Shown here: in pieces, positions 22,695-35,063 of the stretch | How the letters are laid out: the number at the start of each line of letters is the position of its first letter | Position numbering within the stretch: position 1 is the stretch's first letter | Assembly: GCA_016800925.1 (NCBI GenBank) | Contig: JABCPU010000229.1 | Span: 1 to 64,000 of the forward strand | Direction: 5' to 3' | Source: Suillus spraguei | Taxonomy: Eukaryota; Basidiomycota; Agaricomycetes; Boletales; Suillaceae | DNA length: 64,000 nucleotides | Made by a program: the position numbers and the translations under genes | The notes under the pieces: model-generated | Database searches by the model: none | What the model was told of the DNA's origin: nothing | Seen by the model: only the letters and a program-made list of their open reading frames with translations

Positions 22695-24701
22695 ATGTTT
22701 TTGACGTTTCTTGGATCGTTTGCCTTACCGTCGCTAGCAGCGCAGGTCCCGTTGAAGTTGGGCAAGCTGTCACCAGAACTCGGAACTGCATCTGCGGTAG
22801 CTCAATCATATAACTCTGCCAGCCTTTTGGACTTGGACAGCCTCGACTTTTCACATTGGCAGCTTGATGACCCACCTCCCGCTAATGAAACAGGTCACTT
22901 TATTTTTGAAACTGTAAATTCGCTGCTCCAGCATTGGCCCAACACCCGTTATCGGAATGGTCAGTCCTACCTATCCTGACCTTGCCATGGATATCTTACG
23001 CGTCTTGTTATTGCCGTGATCTACCAGGACATACAATGGTTCCCGGTGTAATTCCAAAGGGCACCTTGTTGTATCATGGAGCTGTCAATGACACGATCCC
23101 TACGGTCCCCGAGTGGACGGCCACAGATCCGGAACATTCCATCTTATTTTGCCGAGGCTCTCCAGATACAGGATGTTGGCACTTGACACTTGCAGCAACT
23201 CGTCCCCTCAAAGTCCTCTATTTTGATGGGACTAGCGCAGCTCATACCATAAACGGTACTCTCGATACTCAGGATATCATTGCATGGGGAGAATTGAGAC
23301 CTGACTGGGGGCTCAAGGAGGACCAGCGCATCGAAGATTTGTGCAAATGGGGAGCACCATACGCTGTTGACGGTTATGTCCGGTAAGCCTTTGATATGGT
23401 ATCATTTCGCTATGGTATCGAACTCTTTTTCAGAATGGAAATGGACTTGTATGTTCTTGATTTTTGCCCTATGCTCTTCAATTGATTTATTTGCGTAAGT
23501 GAAATCATGCTCTGTGATTTCACGGCGGGCCTGGAAGTTGTCTCCTTGTCTCACCTTGCCAGCCCTGCAGTCCCAAGAATACCAAACCCTTTTTGCAAGT
23601 CTCTGTAATTTTCGTCTTCTTCGTGTCTTCCTAATGGATATTTCTAGCGCCCCGCTTGTTCGAAGTGATGCAAGCAGGGTCATGGCACAATCGATACCCT
23701 GGCGATACACGAATAAGCCTTGATCTGGCTGGAATCGTCTCACTGTACGACACCTCCCTCGCACCTTCACTTGTTGGTTCACGCAGCGGCCAAGAACGGT
23801 GCGACCACGACATCAGAACCATATCTTCTGCGGATATCGAGGCGGTCAGGCGTAGCGTCTCTCGCACATTAGAGCGAGATCAGGGTGACATCAGTGGCAT
23901 TGACTGGAAAACCCTTTTCAGAGTTATCGTGGAACGTTACTCGGAGCGCCTCGAGTTGATGGACTACCTCCTCAACTCGGAAAATGACACGATTGTGGAC
24001 CGAGCACTGAAGGTGCATGTTCAGTTGCGCGTGATGCTCACGCCATACATTTTCCACTCTACTGTGCCACCCAGCGCATCGTATGACCTATCTAACTCCT
24101 GGGCAGCGCCGGTGTTCAAAGCATGCGGGACCGCGCATACATCATCAATTGTATCATATATTTCGAGCTTGAACCCCTCAGAACGCCTTCTGTTGCGTGC
24201 AGCACAAGAGACCACGCGCGAGATATGTCGCATCATTACAAAGATGTGGGCGTCCGGCGTCCTCGCAGGCCTTGATACATACCTTCCCCGTGATTCCACT
24301 CCTGATGCTGCACAGATTATTCGCATGATGGATTCGTGGAGGCAAGAATTGAGTGCATTGATGACATGGCTAGATTGGAGCGTGTGGGTTAGGTGTCGTC
24401 CAGCTTGTGGGCCTGAGGTAAATGTCTTGACCATATGTGCAATCTATATACATCTTACTTGTGTGTTTCTTAGGAGATGTGCTACCTTCCTTCCTGGCCC
24501 ATAAACGTCCCACCAGAAAGTCGGTGGCCACGCCATCCTCCATATGGACGATATGAAAGCGGTGATATCATCAATACATCCTTTCCACACAGCCCACCTC
24601 TCACGCACGAGCTCCTCATGCAAGTGACGAGTTCGCAGGATGATGACTGGAGGAAGCCCCAGCCCAAGTGTATTAGGCGAGTTGCGCCATATGGTTTCTA
24701 G
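22695..24701 (+). CDS. Secreted protein of unknown function, conserved in Agaricomycetes
   Basis: Six exons read in one frame: 22695-22959, 23028-23382, 23434-23448, 23500-23594, 23648-24417 and 24474-24701, giving 575 residues. The N-terminus MFLTFLGSFALPSLAAQV looks like a signal peptide. Conserved-looking blocks are VPGVIPKGTLLYHG, LKVLYFDGTSAAH, IEDLCKWGAPYAVDGYVR, the microexon-encoded MEMDF followed by EIMLCDFTAGLEVVS, QAGSWHNRYPGDTRI, SLYDTSLAPSLVGSR and QETTREICRIITKMW. I recall this architecture as a lineage-specific family in mushrooms but know no function for it. Exon 3 is only 15 nt. The intron at 23595-23647 has a GC donor (GCAAGT), and only this choice keeps the frame. The gene is the first intact one after the transposon block. 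Confidence 0.8.
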
Positions 24702-25637
24702 GATTTATCTATTCAGTGTCATCCTTCTGTTGATGATCAAAGACTTATTATTACTTACATGTTTTGAATACGCACAGCTACTATCCACGTCCTTGCTTGT
24801 CAATTTTTCTCGCACAGTCATTAGTCGCGCTCCCTATATGCGTATCACCTGATTTGTATATGCATCACCAGTATCTGCCATGTGCCACAGGGCACTGCGT
24901 TTTCTTCTGACCTGCGTGATCCGCACAACAGAACATCAACTTCCCTGATGCATGAGTGACGCCTCAACACCCCCGCCTAACATCGATCATTTTTTCTGCG
25001 CAAGCCTGTGGATCCTCATTTTCATTTTTGTGGACATTGGAGACTGATCCATTAAAGAATATAGAGAGGAAGAAGTTGGAAACCTCAAATTCTGCGGATG
25101 CTCTGGAAGGGGACTAACTGATAGCGAAGGCATGACAAAAGCAATTACAGGCAGGCAGAAAGAAGTAGTTAATTCCACATCTTCGCCGTTGCTAGTATCA
25201 TAGCTGAGTTAAATTATATCTGGGGGTGTTGATCTTCACATGACAGGAGCACTATGCAAACATCCCTTCTTCCTGTAGTGTCCCATACACGGTAGGGCGT
25301 AGCATATATATTCCGGAAATGCATGTCACTTTCTGGACATGAAACGGAGATACGACTTGACCCAAACCCATCGCCTATCTATGAGTGCCTTGTTCAAAAG
25401 TAAGTCGATTCTAGAATCGGCAAATCTCCCCGCTTGGAAACGCGGACCGTAGGCGAGTCCTCCTGACATTCGAGCTCATCTGCTAGTTCTGTCTGTTTTT
25501 TTATGGACCAATTGCAAGATGCATAAATTTGGGTGGAAGACATCGACATATCAAAAATAGTCCTTATCAGTTCGTATAAGAGACTCTTGACTTCTTCTGA
25601 CATTTCCCAACAGTCTGAATTCGAGTTGCCAGCTACC
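24702..25637. other. Intergenic region
   Basis: No convincing gene. A minus-strand open frame at 25394-25666 lacks recognisable features and overlaps the start of the next gene, so it was not called. Confidence 0.5.
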
Positions 25638-26176
25638 ATGTCGCTCACGGTGAGTTGTAAGCACATTGCATCAATATGAACATCACAGCTAAGACATTTA
25701 AGGTCGAATCAGTCGTTACCCAAGAGGAAGCATGCTGTCTCAGCTTGTTCGACAGCAATGTCGCCTGGGAAATCGGGAACATCATTCGTACCAATGCCCA
25801 ACAAAAGTTCACGCGCCCCGTCGTTATCTACATTGCGCACGCGAACTCATCCCAGCTTCTCTTCTTCGCCACCTCAGGACCTGGCACACTTCCAGACAAT
25901 ATGCACTGGGTGAAGCGCAAGGAGGCAGTAGTGCTCCGTTGGGGATGCTCGACGATGCGCATGAGGTTGACATTGCAGACTAAAGCAAAGACACTGCAGG
26001 AAGTATATGAAATGGCCGATCCGAGCATATATGCAGTGCATGGCGGAGGTTTCCCAGTGAAGGTAAAGGGCGTGGAGGGGGTCGTGGGTGTGATAGTGGT
26101 TAGTGGTCTCGCACAGGAGGACGACCATAGTGTCATTGTAGACGGTATCCAAGAATACCTTGCGAGGAGTTCTTGA
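25638..26176 (+). CDS. UPF0303 / haem-degrading-like domain protein (DUF967)
   Basis: About 165 residues. The main exon encodes EACCLSLFDSNVAWEIGNII, IYIAHANSSQLLFFATSGPG, TLPDNMHWVKRKEAVVLRWG, AVHGGGFPVKVKGVEGVVGV and IVVSGLAQEDDH, the ordered blocks of the fungal UPF0303/DUF967 proteins related to the HbpS haem-degrading fold. The biochemical role in fungi is not established. A small first exon from ATG 25638 is likely. Splicing 25649 to 25694 (GTGAGT donor, TAAG acceptor) keeps the frame, as does an alternative 32-nt intron 25657-25688. An unspliced start at ATG 25676 is also possible. Confidence 0.85.
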
Positions 26177-26282
26177 GAAGAAGGCCCATAAGTCGTAGGC
26201 CATTGGCAACCGTGTTCCATTGATAAGGCAGTTATTCAGAATGAAAAAAAAAAATGGAGGATGTAGGACTGTGACTGTATTT

Positions 26283-27553
26283 TTAAGTTGAATGCAAAAG
26301 CATAGGTCTGATGCGTTCGGCGTTCTGGGGTGTGCGCGAGCTGAATAGTGATCTGACTCGTCCCCAAAGTGCACGGCAATATCGCGTCCCGCTCAACGAT
26401 GCACTACGATGGGAGCGAAAGCTCAATGCCTTAATAGATAATTTGTGTCTTTTTTGAGGTCCAGTATCCTGCACGTTGAAAATCTCAGGTAGGCAAGACT
26501 TCAAAATATCAACATGAACAAACTTACGTTCGCCACAGAAATTCCTGGGTATACTATGTCGGCGGACGATGATGGATCCAATTCCCCATCGTTGTCATGC
26601 CTCCTCGGAGTATGATCTGTGAGAGTCACTTCTGCCGAAAATTGTTCTGTATCATCTGGCTCTCTGGGGTCCAGAGGAAAACAATCTCTTGAGGTAAATC
26701 GGAAACAGGGGACACTAACACCTCGTCGTGATCGGCGTATGGCGAGTTAGGAGAGGAAAGGCTATCATCTTCATAACTGTGAAGCGAGACTACAAAAGAT
26801 GAACCATCTGAAAAAGAGTGGCACCCTACACCGAGGCTTGGGTGCCGTAGCACCTTGGGCACTTTTAACATACATGTTCGTTAGGGAGGCGAGAAATCAG
26901 ACCTTGCCGTTGAATGCTCCGAGCTCTATGTTGGAGTGATTTGGAGCTGCAATGAGCTCACCAACGTCCTCGATAAATGATTCCTCGGAATGAACCCAAG
27001 GTGATGGATCAATTATAGGATCTGGATCCATCAACTGAAGCTTCAATTTCACGCTAGCCTGGTATATAGAACTCCGCCCCCGTGCGTGTACCTGTCTCAA
27101 AATTTGTGAGACGACTAAAAAAATATGAGTGAATGTTCAGGATGACTTATGGAGGCCGCAGGACCTTTTGTTTGTGTCGATGTAGGTAACTGCATATAGT
27201 CACGAGATGATGCAATGGGCACATCCTTGCAGAACCAACTAAGCGTGCCCCACGATAACAAAGCATGTCTTGCTATCAAGTCAATGCATATAGACCAGTC
27301 CTCTCTCACTGAGCTATTTAAGAGGAGGACGTTGAGCTATGACCATTTACATGATAGGTAATGTTGCTTACAATTCAAATGACTCGTTCCAGACGTACTT
27401 TCCTGGGGCGGAAACTTGGGTTCGCTTGCGAACAGTGCCGACACCGACTTCCACGTAGCATTTATAAGGCCGAGCTGGGCATTCCGGATCATCTGGTTCT
27501 ATGGAGACACTGATATCTGTGAGATACGGTGAGCACCCTCCAGGGTTTATCAT
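26283..27553 (-). CDS. Probable C2-domain protein
   Basis: Minus-strand exons can be read from ATG 27553 to a stop at 26283. The first exon encodes KCYVEVGVGTVRKRTQ and GKYVWNESFEL, which match the pattern of a C2 beta-sandwich (a Tyr/Val-rich strand, then WNE-F). Spliced exons 27328-27155 and 27074-26910 continue with VHARGRSSIYQASVKLKLQ, fitting the second half of a C2 fold. A Ser/Asp-rich region (SLSSPNSPYADHDE) and a basic C-terminal tail (KRHKLSIKALSFRSHRSAS) follow, with at least two more introns. The exact splice sites in the middle are uncertain. C2 domains usually bind membranes or partners; nothing here shows which. Confidence 0.45.
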
Positions 27554-28008
27554 TGCACTTCACTTGCCAGAAACTTGAATGTGGTAATAAAGTTTCCGCC
27601 TTCCACCATACGATCGCGTTTGGAGAGAATCCATTTAGAGGCAGCAGCAACTCGTTGCACACGAGGGTTGGAGCAGTTTTAAGGGAAGAGGAATCACATC
27701 CTATGTTGTATAGTCCGATGCTCACGCACAGCAACGCTTTGATGTCTTCCCAGGGTATAACAAGTACTAACCAAAAGTTATACAGAGGATTTGACAACGT
27801 TCGGAAAGAAAACCTGACCAAAATCCATCTTCAACAGAATCAACAAGTCAATGTTTCTCACTGGCAGAACGTGGTACATAAGATAACGTTGTGATCAGAA
27901 GCACTCGGAGCAATTGCCCCAATGAGATCCCGCACAAATACGTGTCAACACAACGCGCGTTCTGCATAACATGGTCATGAAACGCCTTTAGCTTTAGCAC
28001 TACAGATC
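27554..28008. promoter_or_regulatory. Divergent intergenic region between the C2-like gene and RPN8
   Basis: 455 bp between two divergent starts. No clear TATA box or proteasome-associated control element was found by eye. Confidence 0.35.
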
Positions 28009-29231
28009 ATGGTGGCATCAACAAGTGAGCAAGTAAGCTGTAATACTGCACACACCGATTATTATGACACTCATCCAATTTGCAGTTGACAGCACTCGCT
28101 GGAACGACAGTTGGTGAGCAACCGCTCAATCGAAAACCCCCGCATATAATTAACACCTTCAGTCGTTCATCCATTGGTCCTACTCTCTGTTACTGATCAC
28201 CATGCACGTACGGTCTCGCGTGCTTCATCAAAGCGTGTTGTTGGCGTTCTTTTGGGCCAGGACAATGGCAAGACCGTTAACGTTGCCAATTCATTTGGGA
28301 TCCCGTTCGAGGAAGATGAAAGAGATAGCAAGACGTGGTTCCTAGACCATAACTATATTGAGGGGATGTATGATATGTTCAAGAAAGTCAATGGTGTGTT
28401 CCTATTTACCTGGGTGACCATCATAGATGCTGAGTGAGATTGTAGCAAAGGAGCGGATGATTGGGTGGTACCACACGGGGCCAAAGCTACGAGCCTCGGA
28501 CCAGGAAATTAATGATCTTTTTAAGCGGTACATTGCAAAACCAGTGATGGTTATCGTTGATGTACGACCGCAGGCCGTCGGAATCCCGACGGATGCGTAT
28601 TTTGCAGTAGAAGAGATCAAAGACGTATGCCTTTCCTCTTTTGCAATCTACACTCGTATCAATTTTATGGCTTCAGGACGGCACGGAAACACGGAAGACA
28701 TTCCTTCACGTTCCTTCTGCGATAGAAGCTGAGGAAGCTGAGGAGATTGGTGTCGAACATCTCCTACGCGATATCAAAGACTCGACCACCACCACCCTCT
28801 CAACGCGCGTTTCTGAACAACTCGCATCACTTCAAGGACTTCAATCCAGACTACGAGACGTACACAAGTATCTGCTAGATGTTGCAGCGGGTACGATGCC
28901 AGTCAATCACCAGATAATTTACCACCTGCAAGACGCACTCAACCTACTTCCTGACCTGAGCAATCCGGTGACAACACAGAGCTTTGCATCCAGTACAAAT
29001 GATCAACTACTCGTGGTGTATCTGAGTAGTCTTCTACGTGCTGTTATCGCGTTACATGCTCTGGTGGACAATAAAGCCACGATAGGGCGAGCAGAGCAAG
29101 AAGAAGGCATGGATGAAAAAGACAAGGACAAAAAGACAGCTAACGGCGACGCAAAAAAGTCGGAGGATACCAAGAAGGATGGGGAAAGGGGAAAGGACTC
29201 CAATAAGAGGGACACAGATAGAGGACTATGA
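28009..29231 (+). CDS. RPN8: 26S proteasome regulatory subunit RPN8 (PSMD7)
   Basis: Exons 28009-28032, 28086-28113, 28163-28393, 28446-28624 and 28677-29231 join in frame to 338 residues. The MPN domain (about residues 15-150) contains [56 protein letters not shown] and [14 protein letters not shown]8 is the non-catalytic MPN partner of the deubiquitinase RPN11 in the proteasome lid, and consistent with this the JAMM zinc ligands are not present. The helical C-terminal part includes [17 protein letters not shown] and [20 protein letters not shown]. The tail is Lys/Glu/Asp-rich (KEKE-like), as in other RPN8 proteins. Length and order match the family. Confidence 0.97.
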
Positions 29232-29546
29232 AAGTTGTCACCTACTTCGCATTAATGCTGTAATTGCTGTGCAAACTAGCCCAAACGGTTGAACATGTGA
29301 TGATCACGTGCACGATGAAGTGCCGTTGTGATTATGGAAGCGCTTTTCTTTTTTCATTCACCACCTTGAGGCTTTTTTTGTGTCCTCCTCTTCACTTCCA
29401 CAATCTTTCAGAGAAAAGTGCGTCGGATCTTGTCTAGGAGTGTTTACCTTGTCCAATGCACTTTTCGCGCTGAGACCATCAACGGCTGCGTCGATCGTGC
29501 ACGGACCCCTAACATGGATTTTTTCTTGACAGGTTCTTTATACGAC
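29232..29546. promoter_or_regulatory. Intergenic region upstream of the CCHC protein gene
   Basis: 315 bp with CT-rich runs (CTTTTCTTTTTTC near 29345), a feature often seen before highly expressed fungal genes. No other element is identified. Confidence 0.35.
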
Positions 29547-30694
29547 ATGTCTGGCGCTCGTGGATGTTTCAACTGTGGAGGCTGTGCGTGGTGTTTCCGT
29601 GTTGTTTGTTCCCCGGCTTTTGAGCAATTCCTCGTCAATAAGGCGAAGGAAAGGCCCCGTAGCAATTGCTATTGCCATCATTCTTATTTACATTTTCGAA
29701 TTTCGGTGTGCGGTGCTGACGTGGATCGCCATGTTCTTTTGCTCATATCTACCGATGACACATGTTATCATCGATGACTCGCACGAAATCGCAATATATT
29801 GCATTGCTCGTCGTTTAACTCTCCGCCTTGGTTCCGTACCTCCGATCTTCATGAAGACAGTCGGTCATCAGGCTGCTAACTGCCCCAAGGCAGGGACTCC
29901 TACCTGGTAACTATTAATCTTGTTTACGCCGGGCATCCTCTCATTTCCGCTTGCCTTGTTTAGCTACAACTGTACGTCGTGTCACTGCTGAGTCCATTTT
30001 TATACTTTGTTCATGGTTTTCGCAGGTGGCATGGAGGGTCATGTTTCTCGTGATTGCACGATGGAAATCAAGGCCAAGTCTTGCTACAAATGTGGTCAAG
30101 AGGGTCATATCGTATGTTTTCCGAGGATGTCAGTCAATCTTTTTACTCATTGGAATCAGTCTCGTGATTGTCCCGACGGTGGTTCTGGAGGCGGCAGCTA
30201 CGGTGGGGGATTCTCCGGCCAGGAGTGCTACCGCTGCGGCAAGCCCGGTCACATTGCCCGCGCATGTCCTGAGAGTGCAGGAGGTAACTCTAGCTATGGA
30301 GGAGGCGGAGGCAGCTATTCTGCTTTTGGTGGTGGAGGCTCCAAGTCTTGGTTTGTCTTCATTATGTGCATAAATCATTACGTTTGCACTGATTCACCAT
30401 ACATAGCTATACCTGCGGTGGTGTAGGCCATCTGTCTCGCGACTGTGTTCAAGGTTCTAAGTGCTATAACTGCTCGGGCGTGGTACGTTGCACTGCATAT
30501 GTGATGTTCTCTGGTTCACAATTAGCCGATTTAGGGCCACATCAGTCGTGATTGCCCCCAGCCTCAGAGGCGCGCCTGCTACACGTGTGGTTCAGAAGGG
30601 TAAGCATCATTAGTTGTCCTGGTCGTTCCCTAGTTAATCACATCTTAGCCACATTTCTCGTGATTGTCCCGGTCCGGCTGCTGAGGGTGCCTGA
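29547..30694 (+). CDS. GIS2: CCHC zinc-knuckle protein, GIS2/CNBP/Byr3 type
   Basis: Eight exons (29547-29583, 29861-29906, 29964-29971, 30026-30111, 30160-30350, 30407-30482, 30535-30599, 30649-30694) join in frame to 184 residues with seven knuckles: [84 protein letters not shown] and [14 protein letters not shown]. Gly-rich linkers flank knuckle 4. Proteins of this layout (yeast Gis2, fission-yeast Byr3, animal CNBP) bind single-stranded nucleic acids and associate with translating ribosomes. Exon 3 is only 8 nt, with GTACGT as its downstream donor. Several introns fall at the same place inside a knuckle, just before or within the Gly-His pair, suggesting growth by internal duplication. 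Confidence 0.93.
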
Positions 30695-31029
30695 GTGATG
30701 CGATATCATGTATTCCTAGTTGCTTAATGTTGATTTCTTTCTGGTTTGCTGTCGAAGTGTTTGGATCTGTTACTCCGTACGCGTATCTGTTGGCAGAATA
30801 CTAGCAGTTATTTGCAGCACACCATTAATATCATTGTACAAGTTCATCATGCATATCAGAGTACTTTGTAGGAGGTTGCGGGGTGTGTATTATCAACCCG
30901 GTTCATGCCGATCATGTAGAATCTGTTGCAGGGCCAGCCGAGCTTGTTTTTTCCACGCCCTGTTATTCGTTAATATTTGCTCAGTTTCTCTCCTCCGTCT
31001 ACTGACACTCACTTTCAATATTGCCCTCC
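30695..31029. other. Intergenic region between GIS2 and COX5
   Basis: 335 bp including the 3' region of GIS2 and the promoter of COX5, which follows on the same strand. No specific motif is identified. Confidence 0.4.
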
Positions 31030-31800
31030 ATGCAAGCCATTCGCCTGGCGCGCCCTCAAATCTCCTTGCGCCGTCTGGCGACCACCGCTCAGGTGCCCAC
31101 ATCCGGACCCTCGTCTGTGACTGCGTCTGTTATTCCTCTCTCCAACGTCGAGGCGCAATGGGAAAATATGTCTAAGAGTGAGCAGGCAGTTGTCCACCGG
31201 CAGCTGGAGGAGTTGCAGAAGAAGGACTGGAAGACGCTCTCTATGGACGAGAAAAAAGCGGGTGCGTGCTGTTGTCCTTCCGTTTTTCGGGTGCCCCCGT
31301 CGACGCGTCTTGCTGATATCCTTTTGGCCTGTTGTTTTATTCCAAATCATGCATTATAATGATGCTGGGGTCCATGAAACACTTTCCTTTTCGTGTAATT
31401 TGTGTCAATAGCATACTATGTTGCCTTTGGCCCGCATGGACCCCGGGCTCCTGTCAGTCCACCTGGCCAGGGCCTTAAGGTTTTCCTTTCCACCTTGGGC
31501 CTTGTAGGTGTTGCCGGACTGGTCTCCATGGCTATTCGTTCACAAGGTATATTTTTCTCATTTTTGTGCTTGAACTTTTTAATATATATACCCCCCTGAA
31601 CCTTAGCTCCACCTCCACCGAAAACGATTACACGTGAATGGGAGGAGGCAGCCAATGAACGCGGACTCGAGGCAAAGATGAACCCTATTAGCGGTCTGTC
31701 TCTTCTTCTAGAGATGTATTTTTGGGGTGCTAATGTCCGACTTGACACAGGCATATCTTCGGAAGGGTACTCTGGGAAGGGCTTCGTGGTGTCGAAATAA
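31030..31800 (+). CDS. COX5: Cytochrome c oxidase subunit V (COX5; COX4 of animals), mitochondrial
   Basis: Exons 31030-31261, 31412-31546, 31607-31693 and 31751-31800 join in frame to 167 residues. The N-terminus MQAIRLARPQISLRRLATTA is Arg-rich without acidic residues, a mitochondrial presequence. Family blocks are NVEAQWENMSKSEQAVVHRQ, LEELQKKDWKTLSMDEKKAA, YYVAFGPHGPRAP, one membrane helix VFLSTLGLVGVAGLVSMAI, and ITREWEEAANERG followed by MNPISG. The protein is a nuclear-encoded inner-membrane subunit of complex IV that contacts the catalytic core and tunes its activity. Length and order match yeast Cox5a/Cox5b and animal COX4. Confidence 0.95.
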
Positions 31801-33553
31801 ATGCACTTTGGGATTCCTTATCTGTAGCTTACACACGCACACTGCGGTCATTGTTCCGTGTGTCTGCTGTGAAGAGAAATGACTTACATTACTTATACCG
31901 TAGAGTCTACCTTCTTTTCTTTACTCCTGCAATTGCAAAACTGCATCTGCTACAATCCATTTTGACGTGCGATCAATGCGGAAATTGTCATTTAGATTGT
32001 CAAGAAAGGCACTGCTTGCAGCGCTTAGTACGGTAGCCTAACGTTCAGATAGAAAATCACTAAAATTATAAACCACAAGTGCGGCAAAGCTAGGCTGGGT
32101 AAACGGGTGTATTCATAGACAGGCAGTCGCATGAGTTTCAGTCGTACAATCATGTTCCGGCTTCGGGACCAGTGATTCTCCGCCACCGACATTCAGTACC
32201 ATAGCAAAGATACACACCCGGGACATCACGATGCATTACGAAGCGACAGTTGAAAGGCGGTGACAGGCAAGCGGCCGCATGTCGAAAGTAAGCCACAAAA
32301 ATGCCAACGGACCGACGGATAACGAGCAACCGACAAAGTTCTTCAAGGCACCCGGCCCACAGGTCTGATGCACCCATAGCACCAGCCTCCGCTTGGCAAT
32401 TGCAGCCTTAGTGCAGTGCAAGCCTGTCAGATCATCTCGATGTCATGATGCAATTACGTTCAAAGGCAATCAAAACCTGGATGTTAAATTGTTCTATAAC
32501 CTTTCCGTGAGCGGGCAAGGTACACGGGTACCGCAACGACACGGCAATCATCGTAGAAGGGAGAACGCTTATCGGAATGGAGAAGCAGCACAGAAATATA
32601 AAGCAATGAACTGCTACTGCTGAGATCTACTAGGCCTTGCTTGAACTCTGAGTCTCAATCCATGCTGCGGTTCTGACCTGAGATGTCACCTCAGCATGAC
32701 CATGGCACCAGTGACCAAATAATGCACGCACTAAGTGAGAGTTTGCGCCTGTAAACCTATCCAATCGCTACCGAATAGATGGAATACTGACGCGTGGGCG
32801 CTGCTGAACCTTCTATGTTAGGTGATATATTATACTAGGGCTGTGAAACTTCGCCATTGGAACGTATGATGTGATGGCGACTAGTACGACATACTTCAAG
32901 TGATGTTGTTGGTGCATTTAGGGATAGATTGTAGGTCCAGTGGGCGAAGCTGAAACGACCCTTAGACATGACAACACAAAATACAATCTCGCACCCGAAC
33001 ATCGGAGCCCGCAGACTGTTGGAGGTTTCTGCAACAGTAGTGGGTTCCCGACGGATCTGATTGTACACAAGTGACATGGACAAACAAGTGCATTGCTCAG
33101 CGGGTTCTAAATCTGCATCGGAGATAGTCGTACTTGCCATCTCTTATGAACTCGTCATCTTAAGAACGCGTTTCAAAATGAAGTCTGCATGATAAGACGG
33201 GTGTTGTTATCCATTCTATAGGCACCTTTGGTAGCCCATTGTATGAGGCAACAATGTAAAATGCCGGAGTAAGCCACGGCGGTGGTGAAAACCCCAGCCT
33301 TCAATGATGTAGCGGTTCGTGCAGGTCGGAAACCAAGGAATAAGGACAGCTTACAAGACACCCGCATAATACGCATCAATTTTCATTGAATAAAAAAACC
33401 TCTTCTCGGGATAGGCAAACCGCTCACTGATCGGGCACCACGGAGGAGACCTCCTGCAAATCTATTTCAGATATATGATCACATTGGGAATTAAGGCTTC
33501 CCGCCGTCAGTCAAGCAAAATGCCGATGTTTAACTAGACCGCAGCACTTTTCC
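31801..33553. other. Long intergenic region
   Basis: About 1.75 kb with no gene I can support. Short frames at 32393-32623 (+) and 32835-33140 (-) lack family signatures and splice support. A diverged or non-coding transcript cannot be excluded. Confidence 0.45.
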
Positions 33554-33868
33554 CTACTTCTTGTTCTCCTCGGAGTTCAGGAGTACCTGTGTGGAACAAC
33601 ATATCATCAAAATGTGCCGGTCAAGATTGAGCGAGTATGAAGAACGCACCTGCGGTCCACCAACACCATTTTCCCATTGTTGGTATCTCACAGCGGTCAT
33701 GCCTCTCTTCTCAGCAACGACACGCTCAGACTCCTTCAACGACTGACGAACAGCCCGTGCGGTGATTTGGGCATATTTGTTGTACCTTCAGAAACGTGTT
33801 AACGACAAAAATAGGCAGAATCTACTGAAAACGAACGTGAAAAAGTTTCGCCAAGTTGCACTGCTCAT
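33554..33868 (-). CDS. ATP15: ATP synthase subunit epsilon, mitochondrial (ATP15)
   Basis: Three minus-strand exons (33868-33837, 33785-33650 and 33586-33554) join in frame to 66 residues. The start MSSATWRNFFT leads across an intron to YNKYAQITARAVRQSLK, then ERVVAEKRGMTAVRYQQWEN, and the last exon adds VLLNSEENKK. This matches the tiny epsilon subunit of the F1 central stalk: an N-terminal TWR..FTYNKYAQ block followed by a single amphipathic helix. The retained middle exon alone looks like an unremarkable open frame, so the gene is easily missed. It is divergently paired with the Rab gene. Confidence 0.9.
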
Positions 33869-34105
33869 TGTGGAGGACGTTGAAGTTGAAGAATACTTTT
33901 CGTGTTTTTTGGTGCAGTCAAACGAGTTGTTCCGGAAATGTCCGTTCAACATCATGCATTACCTAAAGTAGACACTGTCATTGATTTAGACTGTGGGGCC
34001 GTTAACCCGTTGCTCATACCTTCACTCTCACCCTTACTTGGTTCCCTAACTGTTGTATCTGTTTTTCTATATTATCCTAAGGGACACGGAACATAAAGAG
34101 CCCTC
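33869..34105. promoter_or_regulatory. Short divergent promoter region, ATP15 and Rab gene
   Basis: Only 237 bp separate the two start codons, so both promoters lie here. A CT-rich run (CTCTCACCCTTACTTGGTTC at about 34025) is present. No TATA box is obvious. Confidence 0.45.

Positions 34106-35063
<958 letters not shown>

Noticed and set aside
32835..33140. 101-codon minus-strand frame MASTTISDADLEP...
   Set aside because: No recognisable domain, no splice support, and no conserved neighbour; it may be chance.
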